Below, in pieces: positions 7,440-16,094 of a stretch of 55,080 nt of DNA. Location of the stretch: positions 1 to 55,080 of the forward strand of contig CAYROP010000001.1 of the NCBI GenBank assembly GCA_964426075.1, given 5' to 3'. Position numbers and translations under genes: made by a program. Every line of letters starts with the position of its first letter. Within the stretch, counting starts at the first letter, position 1. This stretch comes from CAYQLK01 sp964426075. Its GTDB lineage: Bacteria > Patescibacteriota > Microgenomatia > CAYQLK01. The notes below the pieces were generated by a model. It was not told where the DNA came from, did no database searches, and worked only from the letters and a program-made list of their open reading frames with translations.

Positions 7440-8283
7440 AATTTTTGATAAAAAAATCCTTCCAAGCAATAAATAACATTTTTAAAGAAAGCTTCTTTTG
7501 CGGTGAAGGTTTTGTTAATAGATTAAGGATTCTTTTTATAGACAATAGAAACATATAAACGATATTAAATTTAAGCTTGTTAAGCTTTTGTGCAAGGTAA
7601 AGGTTATTTCTGGTTTGAAAATATGTCTGAATCGGCCCGTCTTGGTGCCCAGATGACGAATGTATGTAGTGCATTATTTTGAGACTTGGATCAACAAACA
7701 AATCTAGACTTTTTGCGGCTCGAATTGACCAATCCACGTCTTCATAATAAAGAAAATAGTTCTCGTCAAATCCCCCAGATTTAATCCAATTTTTGGCAGA
7801 GATGATGATGCAACAACCAGTTAAAAATTCGCTTTTTACTCGCCTGTTAATGTTTTTTTGAAGTGTCTCTGGTCTTACGATTCGACGTCTAAAGATCGCG
7901 CCAGAAAACCAAATCGATTTTTGCTGATCAACAATTAGTGGACAAAGAGCGATATTTTTATCAAAATCTTTTTTGATTTTTGCCAGGTTCTTAATAAATC
8001 TTGGCTCAAGAACCGTGTCATTGTTGAGAAAAATCAGATTTTTGCTGGATTTGGCTGCAACTTTGGCCAAATAGTTACATGAGGCAGCAAAGCCTGTATT
8101 TATGCCTGTGCCAAAAACTTTAACTTTTTTTTCATATTTTGAAACCTTGGGTGAATTGTCGTAAACAAATATTTCAATTTTTAGTGAAGAAATTGTGGCC
8201 TGTTTAATAATTGATTGAATGCATCGATTAGTATCTTTAGGATTTTTGTATGTTACCAATAAAAATGCGAAATCGTTTTTCAT
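7411..8283 (-). CDS. GT2 family glycosyltransferase
   Basis: This 290-residue family 2 transferase (GT-A fold, rhamnosyltransferase-like) shows the N-terminal nucleotide site LLVTYKNPKDTNRCI, the region NTGFAASCNYLAKVA, the LFLNND equivalent (LIFLNNDTVLEP) and the acceptor-side motif GGFDENYFLYYEDVDWSIRA with the ED base. It would add a sugar to a lipid-linked chain at the inner face of the membrane. I take the ATG at 8283 rather than a TTG at 8313: TATAAT ends 7 nt before this ATG, suggesting a leaderless first gene of the unit. Confidence 0.85.
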   Translation of the reverse strand: MKNDFAFLLVTYKNPKDTNRCIQSIIKQATISSLKIEIFVYDNSPKVSKYEKKVKVFGTGINTGFAASCNYLAKVAAKSSKNLIFLNNDTVLEPRFIKNLAKIKKDFDKNIALCPLIVDQQKSIWFSGAIFRRRIVRPETLQKNINRRVKSEFLTGCCIIISAKNWIKSGGFDENYFLYYEDVDWSIRAAKSLDLFVDPSLKIMHYIHSSSGHQDGPIQTYFQTRNNLYLAQKLNKLKFNIVYMFLLSIKRILNLLTKPSPQKKLSLKMLFIAWKDFFIKNYGKGSYFQK

Positions 8284-8290
8284 TACTGTG

Positions 8291-8296
8291 ATTATA
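8291..8296 (-). promoter_or_regulatory. -10 box for the GT2 gene, leaderless arrangement
   Basis: On the minus strand TATAAT (8296-8291) ends 7 nt before the ATG at 8283. The -35 is poor. It is divergent from the lepB promoter 53 bp away. Confidence 0.45.
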
Positions 8297-8346
8297 TAGT
8301 TTGTGTGTAACAAATATTATGACCATTATGTGCTTTAGCTATTTTT

Positions 8347-8354
8347 GCTAAAAT
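8347..8354 (+). promoter_or_regulatory. -10 box for lepB, leaderless arrangement
   Basis: TAAAAT (8349-8354), with GC at 8347-8348 and T at 8346 forming a TGn extension, ends 6 nt before the ATG at 8361. An extended -10 would compensate for the weak -35 (TTATGT, 8326-8331). No ribosome site is present. Confidence 0.5.
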
Positions 8355-8360
8355 CAGCTA

Positions 8361-8933
8361 ATGACTCAGCACACACTTAACACGATTTTGGCTTTTTTGA
8401 GAGATATTATTGAAACCGTAATAATTGCTGCAGTTATTTTCTTTATATTGAACTTGTTTATTATTCAGCCACACAGAATTAAGGGTGCTTCGATGGAACC
8501 TAATTTTCACGACGGAGAGTTGATACTAACTCAAAAGATCTCTTATTTATTTGGTAAACCAGAATTTGGTGATGTGGTGGTTTTTAAAGCCCCGAAAGCG
8601 CCGAAATTTGATTTTATTAAGAGAATAGTCGGATTACCCAATCAAAAAATATTACTACAAGAAGGCAAAGTTTTTATTGACAACCAAGAAATAGATTTAA
8701 CTAAGTTTACTAATAAACCAGCATTGACTCTAAAAGATGGTTTTATCATAGAGGGGCAGGAGTATGTTATTCCTGAGGGCGAGTATGTCGTACTTGGAGA
8801 TAATCGTGATCACAGCTCTGATTCTCGTGATTGGGGAACAGTCAAGGAAGATGAAATCAGTGGTAAAGCTTGGGTTGTATACTGGCCAATTTTTAAATCT
8901 GAATTGTTTGCAGGCTTAAGACTGGTGAAATAA
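8361..8933 (+). CDS. lepB: Signal peptidase I
   Basis: This is the serine peptidase that removes signal peptides from exported proteins at the outer face of the membrane. The 190-residue protein has one N-terminal membrane helix (about 16-35), the catalytic Ser in KGASMEP (Ser44), the catalytic Lys in FIKRIVGLP (Lys87) and the C-terminal signature GDNRDHSSDSRDWG. Its length matches short single-helix forms of Gram-positive type. It is the only plus-strand gene between 5201 and the end of the window. It is divergent from the GT2 gene and its stop codon is only 4 bp from the end of parB. Confidence 0.96.
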   Translation: MTQHTLNTILAFLRDIIETVIIAAVIFFILNLFIIQPHRIKGASMEPNFHDGELILTQKISYLFGKPEFGDVVVFKAPKAPKFDFIKRIVGLPNQKILLQEGKVFIDNQEIDLTKFTNKPALTLKDGFIIEGQEYVIPEGEYVVLGDNRDHSSDSRDWGTVKEDEISGKAWVVYWPIFKSELFAGLRLVK

Positions 8934-8950
8934 AAGATTAAGAAATCTTT
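8933..8950. terminator. Possible bidirectional terminator between lepB and parB
   Basis: A perfect 7-bp inverted repeat AAAGATT/AATCTTT (8933-8939 and 8944-8950) with a 4-nt loop spans both convergent stop codons. The stem is AT-rich and the T runs are short on both strands, so the strength is doubtful. Confidence 0.35.
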
Positions 8951-9774
8951 AAAATCGCGTCTGAAATACGGTTAAGCACATCTGATGTAAGATCGGTTTT
9001 ACCTTTAATAACAATCTGAATCCTAGCCTCGACTCTACTCTGAGTTAGTTTAACCTTGGCCTTGGAGCTACTTAAATTGACTAGTTTTTCGGTAAGATCA
9101 GCTTGAAGTGTCTCAATTTCGTCGGAGTGTCTAGCAGCTATCGAAGCTCTGGTCTTAGGCTCAATGCTGTTGTTTGCTTTTAGTTTGCGGGTTAGTTCTT
9201 CTGTTGCGCGAACAGAGAGATTTTTGGCAAGGACTTGACGATAGGCTTCGACAATCAAATGGGAATCCTCCAAAGAGGCTAAAGCTCTAGCATGACCTTC
9301 AGTGGTTGCTCCACTTGCTAAAGCGTCTTTTAGCGCATCTGGAAGGCTTAAAAGTCGTATTGTGTTACTGATATAGGAGGGAGATTTACCAACTCTTTTG
9401 GCGATTTCTTGATTACTTAAGTTAAACTCTTCCATCAAGCGCATATAAGCTTTTGATCTTTCAAGCGGATTAAGATCAATTCTTTGAACATTCTCGACAA
9501 TTGCCATTTCCAACATCCCTTGAGGTGTGGTGATTTTGATACTTACCGGAACTTGAGATAGTCCTGCAATCTTTGAGGCGCGCCAGCGTCTTTCCCCAGC
9601 GATAATCTGATAACCAGCAGGTGTTTGTGCCACGATTATTGGTTCAAGCACCCCATGTTCACGAATTGAATCAACAAGTTCAACTAATGATTCGGGAGTA
9701 ATGATTCCTCGAGGCTGAAGCGGATTGGGCTGAAGAAGGTTTATATCTAGCTCGGTCTGATTCGACTCTGCCAT
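8938..9774 (-). CDS. parB: ParB/Spo0J-like chromosome partition protein
   Basis: ParB is a CTP-dependent DNA clamp that loads at parS and organises the origin region. The 278-residue protein has the N-terminal ParB/Srx domain with LQPNPLQPR and the nucleotide-site motif GERRWRA, the ENVQR motif, an HTH (NLSNQEIAKRVGKSPSYISNTIRLL, about residues 116-140) and a C-terminal dimerisation region. The start ATG lies 1 bp after the rpmA stop, so it is the last gene of the rplU-rpmA-parB unit. No parA is present in the window. No full parS was found; a 10-bp core match occurs in ftsA. Confidence 0.93.
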   Translation of the reverse strand: MAESNQTELDINLLQPNPLQPRGIITPESLVELVDSIREHGVLEPIIVAQTPAGYQIIAGERRWRASKIAGLSQVPVSIKITTPQGMLEMAIVENVQRIDLNPLERSKAYMRLMEEFNLSNQEIAKRVGKSPSYISNTIRLLSLPDALKDALASGATTEGHARALASLEDSHLIVEAYRQVLAKNLSVRATEELTRKLKANNSIEPKTRASIAARHSDEIETLQADLTEKLVNLSSSKAKVKLTQSRVEARIQIVIKGKTDLTSDVLNRISDAILKIS

Positions 9775-9775
9775 A

Positions 9776-10045
9776 TTAATTTTTGTTTACGACTGCTTTT
9801 TCAACAACACTGACTAATTTGCGTCCACGACGAACTGAAAAATTCACAATACCTGAGGTTAGAGCATAAAGAGTGAAATCGTTACCAATACCAACGTTAA
9901 GCCCAGGATGAAACTTGGTACCTTTTTGTCTGACAAGAATATTACCGGAAATAACTTGTTGCCCACCATACCTCTTAACTCCAAGTCTTTTGGAGATACT
10001 GTCTTTATTTCCTCTGGTTGTTCCACCGCCTTTTTTGTGTGCCAT
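9776..10045 (-). CDS. rpmA: Large ribosomal subunit protein bL27
   Basis: The 89-residue protein begins MAHKKGGGTTRGNKDS and carries GVKRYGGQQV, NILVRQKGTKFHPG and GIGNDFTLYA, all hallmarks of bL27, whose N-terminal tail reaches the peptidyl-transferase centre. It starts directly with MAHKKG, so there is no cleaved N-terminal extension of the Firmicutes type. It follows rplU by 51 bp and precedes parB by 1 bp. Confidence 0.98.
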   Translation of the reverse strand: MAHKKGGGTTRGNKDSISKRLGVKRYGGQQVISGNILVRQKGTKFHPGLNVGIGNDFTLYALTSGIVNFSVRRGRKLVSVVEKAVVNKN

Positions 10046-10096
10046 ATGTTGTTTGGAATTTTAGTTTCTTTTCACGCTTTTAGTCAAGTGTGAAAA

Positions 10097-10405
10097 TTAA
10101 GAAATTTTAGTGACTTTTAATAAAGTTTTTGGCTGTCTGTGGCCGTTACGCCTGCGATATCTTGATTTTGCACGAAATTTTAAAACCTGAACTTTATCGT
10201 CCTTAAATTGTTTAACGACTTCAACTTCGACAACAGCATCTTTAACAAAAGGTGTGCCAAAAGTAAATTTTTGTCCATCAGAGATAGCCAAAACTTCGGT
10301 AAGTTTTAGATTTTTCTCTTTTGTATCAATTTTTTCAGATTTTATTGTGTCGCCGACCGAAACCAAAAATTGCTTACCGCCGGTAATAATTACTGCTTTT
10401 TGCAT
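10097..10405 (-). CDS. rplU: Large ribosomal subunit protein bL21
   Basis: The protein of about 102 residues reads MQKAVIITGGKQFLV at the start, GTPFVKDAVVEVEVV in the middle, and KFRAKSRYRRRNGHRQP near the end, which is the bL21 signature. The start at 10405 is chosen because an upstream TTG at 10441 overlaps the promoter and would fall before the transcription start. It leads the rplU-rpmA-parB unit. Confidence 0.97.
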   Translation of the reverse strand: MQKAVIITGGKQFLVSVGDTIKSEKIDTKEKNLKLTEVLAISDGQKFTFGTPFVKDAVVEVEVVKQFKDDKVQVLKFRAKSRYRRRNGHRQPKTLLKVTKIS

Positions 10406-10425
10406 AATGATTGTAACGAGAGGGT

Positions 10426-10454
10426 ATTTTAGAGTAGACACAATTGCGTGTCAA
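10426..10454 (-). promoter_or_regulatory. Strong promoter of rplU-rpmA-parB
   Basis: Reading the minus strand, TTGACA (10454-10449), a 17-nt spacer and TAAAAT (10431-10426) precede rplU. The transcription start is expected near 10419, giving a leader of about 14 nt with no clear ribosome site. A perfect 5-bp inverted repeat GACAC/GTGTC covers the -35 and the upstream part of the spacer and could be an operator. Confidence 0.8.
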
Positions 10455-10469
10455 GGCTAAAAATATTGA

Positions 10470-11534
10470 CTACACCTTTGTTAGTCTGTTTTGGATAATT
10501 ATCCCGTTAATCACACCAATAATTAGGGAAAGACTTAGTACAGATGACCCTCCGTATGAAATAAACGGCAAAGTAATTCCTGTAACAGGCAGAATTCCTA
10601 AATTCATTCCGATTGCGATAAAAAACTGAAAAAGTATCAGACTCGCACCGGCAACCAAAACTAAAACTGAAAAAGTATCAGCAGCTTTTGATGCGTAATA
10701 AAAAAATGAAGAAATAAGTGTTAAGAACGATAATAGTATTACGAAGGAGCCAACAAAACCAACTTCTTCAGCAATCGAAGCAAACACAAAATCAGTGTGC
10801 TTCTCTGGCAAAAAGTTTAACTGACTTTGCGTACCACGACTGAGACCTTTGCCAAAAATTTCTCCGGAGCCTATTGAGATCTGCGATTGAATAACAGCGT
10901 AACCGGCTCCAAGCGGATCTTGAGTTGGGTTGAGAAAAGTGTTGACGCGCTCTTTTTGATATGGAGCCAAAAGCGTCCAAACAATTGGCAGAGAGATAAT
11001 AAAAAAGATTAAGACAAACAAAATATATCTTGTTTGTAGACCCTTAATAAAAACCATGGAAAACCAAATTAAAAGAATCGGCATTGCAGAACCAAGGTCT
11101 GGCTCAATAAAAATTAAAATAAATGGAATTAGTGCAACTATAAAACTTGTAATAATTTGAAGTTTTCTGGAAAGATTATCTGTAGCTGACATGAAGGCGG
11201 CTAAAAAGAAAATGGTTGATGATTTGGCTAGTTCTGAAGGCTGAAACCTAAAGGATCCTAAATCAAACCACCTAACTGAGCCCCTGACACTTTCTCCAAA
11301 TACTAAGACAGCTATTAAAAATATAATAACGAATATGAAAAAATATGGCGAGAATTTTTTTATTAAACTCGAATCGACGAATGTGAAAAATAAGATTATC
11401 GTCAAGCCGAGCACATAATATGTAGTTTGGTTTGGTAAAAGTTCTGGTTCTGTACTGGCTACTCCTAAGACGCCAATAAGTAGTATGGCCGCAAAAGGTA
11501 AGAGTGTGGTGAAAATATATCTAATCGAGAGCAT
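10470..11534 (-). CDS. rodA: RodA, SEDS-family peptidoglycan glycosyltransferase
   Basis: SEDS proteins polymerise lipid II together with a class B penicillin-binding protein. The 354-residue, roughly ten-helix protein has GSVRWFDLGSFRFQPSE, IEPDLGSAMPILLIW (with the key Asp), ERVNTFLNP, FLPEKHTDFVFA and the C-terminal GITLPFISYGGSS. It is shorter and more RodA-like than the second SEDS gene at 20732, which is called FtsW by position. It lies 9 bp after ileS and is the last gene of the long cell-wall operon; the rplU promoter begins 16 bp downstream. Confidence 0.9.
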   Translation of the reverse strand: MLSIRYIFTTLLPFAAILLIGVLGVASTEPELLPNQTTYYVLGLTIILFFTFVDSSLIKKFSPYFFIFVIIFLIAVLVFGESVRGSVRWFDLGSFRFQPSELAKSSTIFFLAAFMSATDNLSRKLQIITSFIVALIPFILIFIEPDLGSAMPILLIWFSMVFIKGLQTRYILFVLIFFIISLPIVWTLLAPYQKERVNTFLNPTQDPLGAGYAVIQSQISIGSGEIFGKGLSRGTQSQLNFLPEKHTDFVFASIAEEVGFVGSFVILLSFLTLISSFFYYASKAADTFSVLVLVAGASLILFQFFIAIGMNLGILPVTGITLPFISYGGSSVLSLSLIIGVINGIIIQNRLTKV

Positions 11535-11543
11535 TTGCTTTGG

Positions 11544-14354
11544 TTAAAGAAGCTCAATTTTTAATTCACTACCAATACTAATTGAATCTGCAGAAGTTGC
11601 AACCAGAATAGAGTCGGTTTGATCTTCGGGCCAACTGATAGCAATAATTTTTATTCTTTGATCTTTAGTTAAATGAAGATTTTTTCTTAATGTTTGAACT
11701 TCTCTAATTAAATCTCTAGCAAGCCCAAGAGAGATAAGTTCTTTGTCGGTTTTGTAATTGTCATTAATAGTAACCTTAATTTCATTATTTGGTGAGTAAG
11801 TAAGTTTGCGAATATTTAATTCTGAAGATAACATTTCTTCATATTCAGGATTTAGTTTGGTTTTGGCTTGATACTCTGCATCAACCGTCTGGCGAACTTT
11901 TACGCCTAAGCTTTTTCTGAGTGAATGTCCAAATTCCACTAAATTTCTGGTTTGTGTAATATTTTGACAAATATCATCTACCAGATCTGCCGCTTGATTT
12001 GTCTCTGGCCAGTCGGCAAGTAAAACAGATTCATTCTCTGATGAGAGTTGATAGATTTTTTCTGAGATAAATGGTGCAAATGGCGAAAAAATTATCGAAA
12101 GTTTAGTAAAAATTAGATTGAGGGTTGAAAGCACATCCGTTGATGTTTCTGGATCTTCTGCCCTTTTTCTCGATAACCGAATATACCAACCAGAAAGATC
12201 ATTGACGACGAATTTTTCGATGAGTTTAATAGCAGAGGATGCATCATATTTTTCTAGATAATTTTTGCATTCGTTGGTTAGCGTGTCGAGCTGAGAAAGA
12301 ATCCAAATGTCTAAAACATTATTAGATTTATGGTCTTTTTTAACTATATGTTCGTTGTTGTAATAAAAAAGGAAAGAGTTCCATAGAATCAAATAAAATC
12401 TTCTTTTGATATCGGATGCATTTTTATATCCAAATTTAAGATTCAACTCCGGATTACTTAAGGAGTACATAATTCTCATAATGTCCGAACCCATTTCCTC
12501 AGCAGCATCATCAAACCAGATAGCGTTGCCTGAACTTTTGTGCATTTCTTTACCAAACTCGTCTAAGACATTGCCGTGACCAAGTAGATTCTTAAAGGGC
12601 GACTTACCAGTTAAAACTGTCGACATAGCCAGTAGCGAATAAAACCAGTTCTTAAACTGACCAGGAAATCCTTCAACGACAAAGTCGGCCGGAAACCATT
12701 TTTCAAAGTATTCTTTGTCGGTGTTTAATTTCAAGGTCGCCATTGGAACAATACCTGCGTCAAGCCAAGGATTGCCAACATCGGGAATTCTTTTTATGGG
12801 ATTTCCGCATTTCGTGCAGCTAATTTGTACTTTGTCGATATACGGACGATGTGGGGTATTACCTTCAAAATCACTCCAACCCGACACTGATTTTTGTTTT
12901 AATTCATCTTTTGAACCTAGAACTTCAAAACTATTACAAGATGAACATTCGTAGATTGGAAGAGCTAATCCCCAATATCGTTTTTTGGAAATTAGCCAAT
13001 CATGCATATTTTTGAGCCAATCCAACTCACGATATAGCCCCCATTCAGGCATCCAATGAGCCATCTTTGTGCTTTCGACTATTTGTTCACGGAAAGTTTT
13101 GCCTGATTGGTCTGGGGTATCCATAGAGATATACCACTCATCAACCACTCTGAAAACCAGCTCTGTTTTACAACGCCAACAATTTGGATATCTGTGAGTG
13201 TAATCTAAGATTTTAAATAAAAACCCTCTGTCGGTTAATAGTTCAATTATTAAATCAGGGTTTTCTTTGGCATTTTTGCCACTTAGATAATCAAGATCAG
13301 AGTTGTAAACTGCGTCTTCGCCAATAAGGTTAATAACTGGTAGGTTGAGTTCTTTACTTAACGCAAAATCTTCCATTCCGGCTCCTGGAGCAATATGAAC
13401 TAAACCTGTACCTTCTGTTTCAGTGACTAGATCTGGAGCAGCAATTATTTTGTGAGTAACTCCAGTTAATAATTTAAGGTCATCAAATGGGGCTGAGTAC
13501 TCAAGGTCAATCAAATCTTTGCCTTTTAATTCCTTCACTACCTTATGGTTGGGAATTATTTTATTCGCTAATTTTTTGGAGATAATATAAACTTCGCCCT
13601 CAAACCCTGCTTCGACGTAATCAAGATCCGGATGAACAGCAACTGCAACGTTGCCAGGAATAGTCCAAGGGGTTGTGGTCCAAACAAGTAACTTTTTATT
13701 ATCATTTTTAACCGGTAGCGAGAAAAATATCGATTTGTGAGTAACATTTTGATATTCCTCGGACAATATTTCGTGCTGGGAGATGGCTGTACCACATCTA
13801 GGACACCAAGGTACAGCATCGCGTCCTTTGTAGATCCAACCTTTTTCGTTACAGTCTTTTAAGAAATTCCAGATTGTGTAATTATTCTCCTCGGACATTG
13901 TGAAATATGAATTTTCCCAGTCCATTAAATAACCAAGTCTTTTACTCTGTTCAGTAATGGTGTGCGCGTATTTAATTACCCTCTCTTTGCATTTTTCTAC
14001 GAAATTATCGATACCGTAAGCTTCGATATCTTTTTTGTTTTTGAAACCTAACTCTTTTTCTACTTCGACTTCTACCCACAATCCTTGACAATCAAATCCA
14101 TTTTGATATCTCTGAGCATGGCCAAGAAGCGTGTGAAATCTCTGGAAAACATCTTTATATGTTCTCCCCCACCCATGATGGACACCCATTTTGTTGTTGG
14201 CCGTAATTGGTCCATCGATAAACGAAAATGTTTGACTGGATGAATCGTTTTTGTGCAGATATTTATCAATAATGCCTTCTTTGTACCAGAAATCTAAAAT
14301 TTCTTTCTCTAACTCAATAAAGTTCTGGTTGGATGGCAGTTTAGATTTCTTCAT
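11544..14354 (-). CDS. ileS: Isoleucyl-tRNA synthetase, variant signature clade
   Basis: This 936-residue class Ia synthetase charges tRNA-Ile. The Rossmann domain opens with GPITANNKMGVHHGWGRT, in which the HIGH motif reads HHGW (residues 59-62). The CP1 editing domain follows (WTTTPWTIPGN, GTGLVHIAPGAGMEDF), then zinc-finger-like pairs CPRCG and CSSC/CTKCG, and the KMSKS loop reads MHKSS (604-608) in GKEMHKSSGNAI. An anticodon-binding domain ends the protein. The signatures match a divergent IleRS group that I recall from other phyla, but this should be verified. It lies 9 bp before rodA and 72 bp after pyrG, an unusual position inside a cell-wall operon. Confidence 0.93.
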   Translation of the reverse strand: MKKSKLPSNQNFIELEKEILDFWYKEGIIDKYLHKNDSSSQTFSFIDGPITANNKMGVHHGWGRTYKDVFQRFHTLLGHAQRYQNGFDCQGLWVEVEVEKELGFKNKKDIEAYGIDNFVEKCKERVIKYAHTITEQSKRLGYLMDWENSYFTMSEENNYTIWNFLKDCNEKGWIYKGRDAVPWCPRCGTAISQHEILSEEYQNVTHKSIFFSLPVKNDNKKLLVWTTTPWTIPGNVAVAVHPDLDYVEAGFEGEVYIISKKLANKIIPNHKVVKELKGKDLIDLEYSAPFDDLKLLTGVTHKIIAAPDLVTETEGTGLVHIAPGAGMEDFALSKELNLPVINLIGEDAVYNSDLDYLSGKNAKENPDLIIELLTDRGFLFKILDYTHRYPNCWRCKTELVFRVVDEWYISMDTPDQSGKTFREQIVESTKMAHWMPEWGLYRELDWLKNMHDWLISKKRYWGLALPIYECSSCNSFEVLGSKDELKQKSVSGWSDFEGNTPHRPYIDKVQISCTKCGNPIKRIPDVGNPWLDAGIVPMATLKLNTDKEYFEKWFPADFVVEGFPGQFKNWFYSLLAMSTVLTGKSPFKNLLGHGNVLDEFGKEMHKSSGNAIWFDDAAEEMGSDIMRIMYSLSNPELNLKFGYKNASDIKRRFYLILWNSFLFYYNNEHIVKKDHKSNNVLDIWILSQLDTLTNECKNYLEKYDASSAIKLIEKFVVNDLSGWYIRLSRKRAEDPETSTDVLSTLNLIFTKLSIIFSPFAPFISEKIYQLSSENESVLLADWPETNQAADLVDDICQNITQTRNLVEFGHSLRKSLGVKVRQTVDAEYQAKTKLNPEYEEMLSSELNIRKLTYSPNNEIKVTINDNYKTDKELISLGLARDLIREVQTLRKNLHLTKDQRIKIIAISWPEDQTDSILVATSADSISIGSELKIELL

Positions 14355-14389
14355 TAATTAAATTAGTGTATTACTTTGATGTGTGGCTG

Positions 14390-14419
14390 ATTATGCCAAA
14401 AATTGGGATGAAATTACAA
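14390..14419 (-). promoter_or_regulatory. Possible internal promoter before ileS
   Basis: On the minus strand TTGTAA (14419-14414), an 18-nt spacer ending TTTGG and CATAAT (14395-14390) lie in the 72-bp gap between pyrG and ileS. The TGG just before the -10 resembles an extended -10. Weak evidence in AT-rich DNA. Confidence 0.3.
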
Positions 14420-14426
14420 TTGGATT

Positions 14427-16055
14427 TTATTTAATTGCTGATTTTATAAAACCAACAAACATTGGATGTGGTGAAAGTGGTCTCGATAATAGTTCGGGAT
14501 GGAATTGGCTAGCAATAAAAAAGGGGTGAGCTGGGATCTCAATAATTTCGACCAATCCAGACTCGGGATTAATTCCACTAACTTCAAGGCCAGCTTTTAT
14601 TAGTTTGTTGACATAAGAATTATTAACTTCATATCTGTGCCTGTGTCTCTCAAAAATAATGCCTTTGTTATAAAGTTTTTTCGCTAAACTTGATGGAGAT
14701 AATTTACATTTATATAAACCTAATCTCATTGAGTTGCCCATTTGGGATTTTGCTAATTTGATTTTTTGGTTTTCCATTATGTCAATTACTGGATTTTTGG
14801 TTTTGGGACTTATTTCTGTGGTATCAGCATCACTTATTCCTAAAACATTTCGACAAAATTCAACAACAGCTAAATGAAGGCCATAACAAAGACCAAGATA
14901 TGGAATATTTTGGGTTCTAGCATACTTGATTGCTCTTATTATTCCGTCTACTCCCCTAACTCCAAATCCGCCTGGAACCACAATACCGCTAAAATTAGAA
15001 AGGATTTCATTCGTTTTTTTATCAGAATCTAGAGTTTGTGAATCAACCCAAGAGAGATTTACCGCAACAGAGTTAGCTGCTCCGGCGTGTTTAATGGCCT
15101 CAATAACAGAAATATACGAATCAGATAAATTAAAATCCCCAGTATTAAAATATTTACCAACCACAGCTATATTGATAGTTTTTTTAGGTTTTTTGGTTTT
15201 TTGCACATATTTCTCCCAAGCTATGATCTTGGCATTTTTCTTTTGGAGAGATAATTTTTTAAGTATTTGATTACAAAATTTCTGAGAGTTAAGAATAAGT
15301 GGAATATCATAAATCGACTCAACGTCTGGATTGGAAATGATATTTTCCGGCATCATATTACAAAAAAGCGAGAGTTTGTCTTTTCGTTTTTGGTCCATTG
15401 GGAATTCTGATCTGCAAATTAGAAAATCTGGTTGAAGCCCGAACGAATTAAGCATTCGTACGGATTGTTGAATTGGTTTTGATTTCATCTCCCCAATCGA
15501 CTTAGGAGTAGGAAGATATCCAACATGAATATGTACCACGTCTTTTGGACGCAGAAGTTTGAGGATTCTGTTCGCTTCTAAAAAAAGCGTGTTTTGATAC
15601 TCTCCTACTGTTCCCCCTATCTCTATAACCACAATATCTGCCTTGGACTTGTCAGCAAGGAGGTCGATTTGGCTAATAATTTGATTTGGCACATCTGGCA
15701 CAACCTCAACACAACGACCTTCAAACTCTAACCTACGCTCTCTGGCAATGATTTCTGAATACACCTTACCGGTTGTTGTGAAATTTAGTTTGGACAAACT
15801 TTCATTTAGAAATCTTTCGTAATTGCCTAGATCTTGATCAGTTTCTGCACCATCATCTGTAACAAATACTTCACCGTGTTCGGTCGGGTTCATTGTACCG
15901 GCATCGACATTGATATATGGATCGCACTTGAATGGGGAAACTTTGTAACCGTGGCTTTTGAGAAGTAAACTGATTGAAGCGGTCGTTATACCTTTTCCGA
16001 CTCCGGAAATAACACCACCCGAAACAAAAATGTATTTTCTAGGTTTTTTGACCAC
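14427..16055 (-). CDS. pyrG: CTP synthase
   Basis: CTP synthase converts UTP to CTP with glutamine as nitrogen donor. The 542-residue protein has the N-terminal synthase domain (VSGGVISGVGKGITTAS, SPFKCDPYINVDAGTMNP, EHGEVFVTDDGAETDQDLG) and the C-terminal class I glutaminase domain (VPGGFGVRG, LGLCYGLHL with the catalytic Cys, and SQFHPEL). Length is typical. The start codon is GTG. It follows ftsZ by 39 bp and is probably co-transcribed with it. Its C-terminal tail is not extended. Confidence 0.98.
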   Translation of the reverse strand: MVKKPRKYIFVSGGVISGVGKGITTASISLLLKSHGYKVSPFKCDPYINVDAGTMNPTEHGEVFVTDDGAETDQDLGNYERFLNESLSKLNFTTTGKVYSEIIARERRLEFEGRCVEVVPDVPNQIISQIDLLADKSKADIVVIEIGGTVGEYQNTLFLEANRILKLLRPKDVVHIHVGYLPTPKSIGEMKSKPIQQSVRMLNSFGLQPDFLICRSEFPMDQKRKDKLSLFCNMMPENIISNPDVESIYDIPLILNSQKFCNQILKKLSLQKKNAKIIAWEKYVQKTKKPKKTINIAVVGKYFNTGDFNLSDSYISVIEAIKHAGAANSVAVNLSWVDSQTLDSDKKTNEILSNFSGIVVPGGFGVRGVDGIIRAIKYARTQNIPYLGLCYGLHLAVVEFCRNVLGISDADTTEISPKTKNPVIDIMENQKIKLAKSQMGNSMRLGLYKCKLSPSSLAKKLYNKGIIFERHRHRYEVNNSYVNKLIKAGLEVSGINPESGLVEIIEIPAHPFFIASQFHPELLSRPLSPHPMFVGFIKSAIK

Positions 16056-16094
16056 TAATTTATTTTTATTTTAATTTTCTTTATCTATGTTAGC

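Noticed and set aside
14926..15270. A 114-codon plus-strand open frame opposite pyrG.
   Set aside because: It lies wholly in antisense to conserved CTP synthase sequence; judged a shadow frame.
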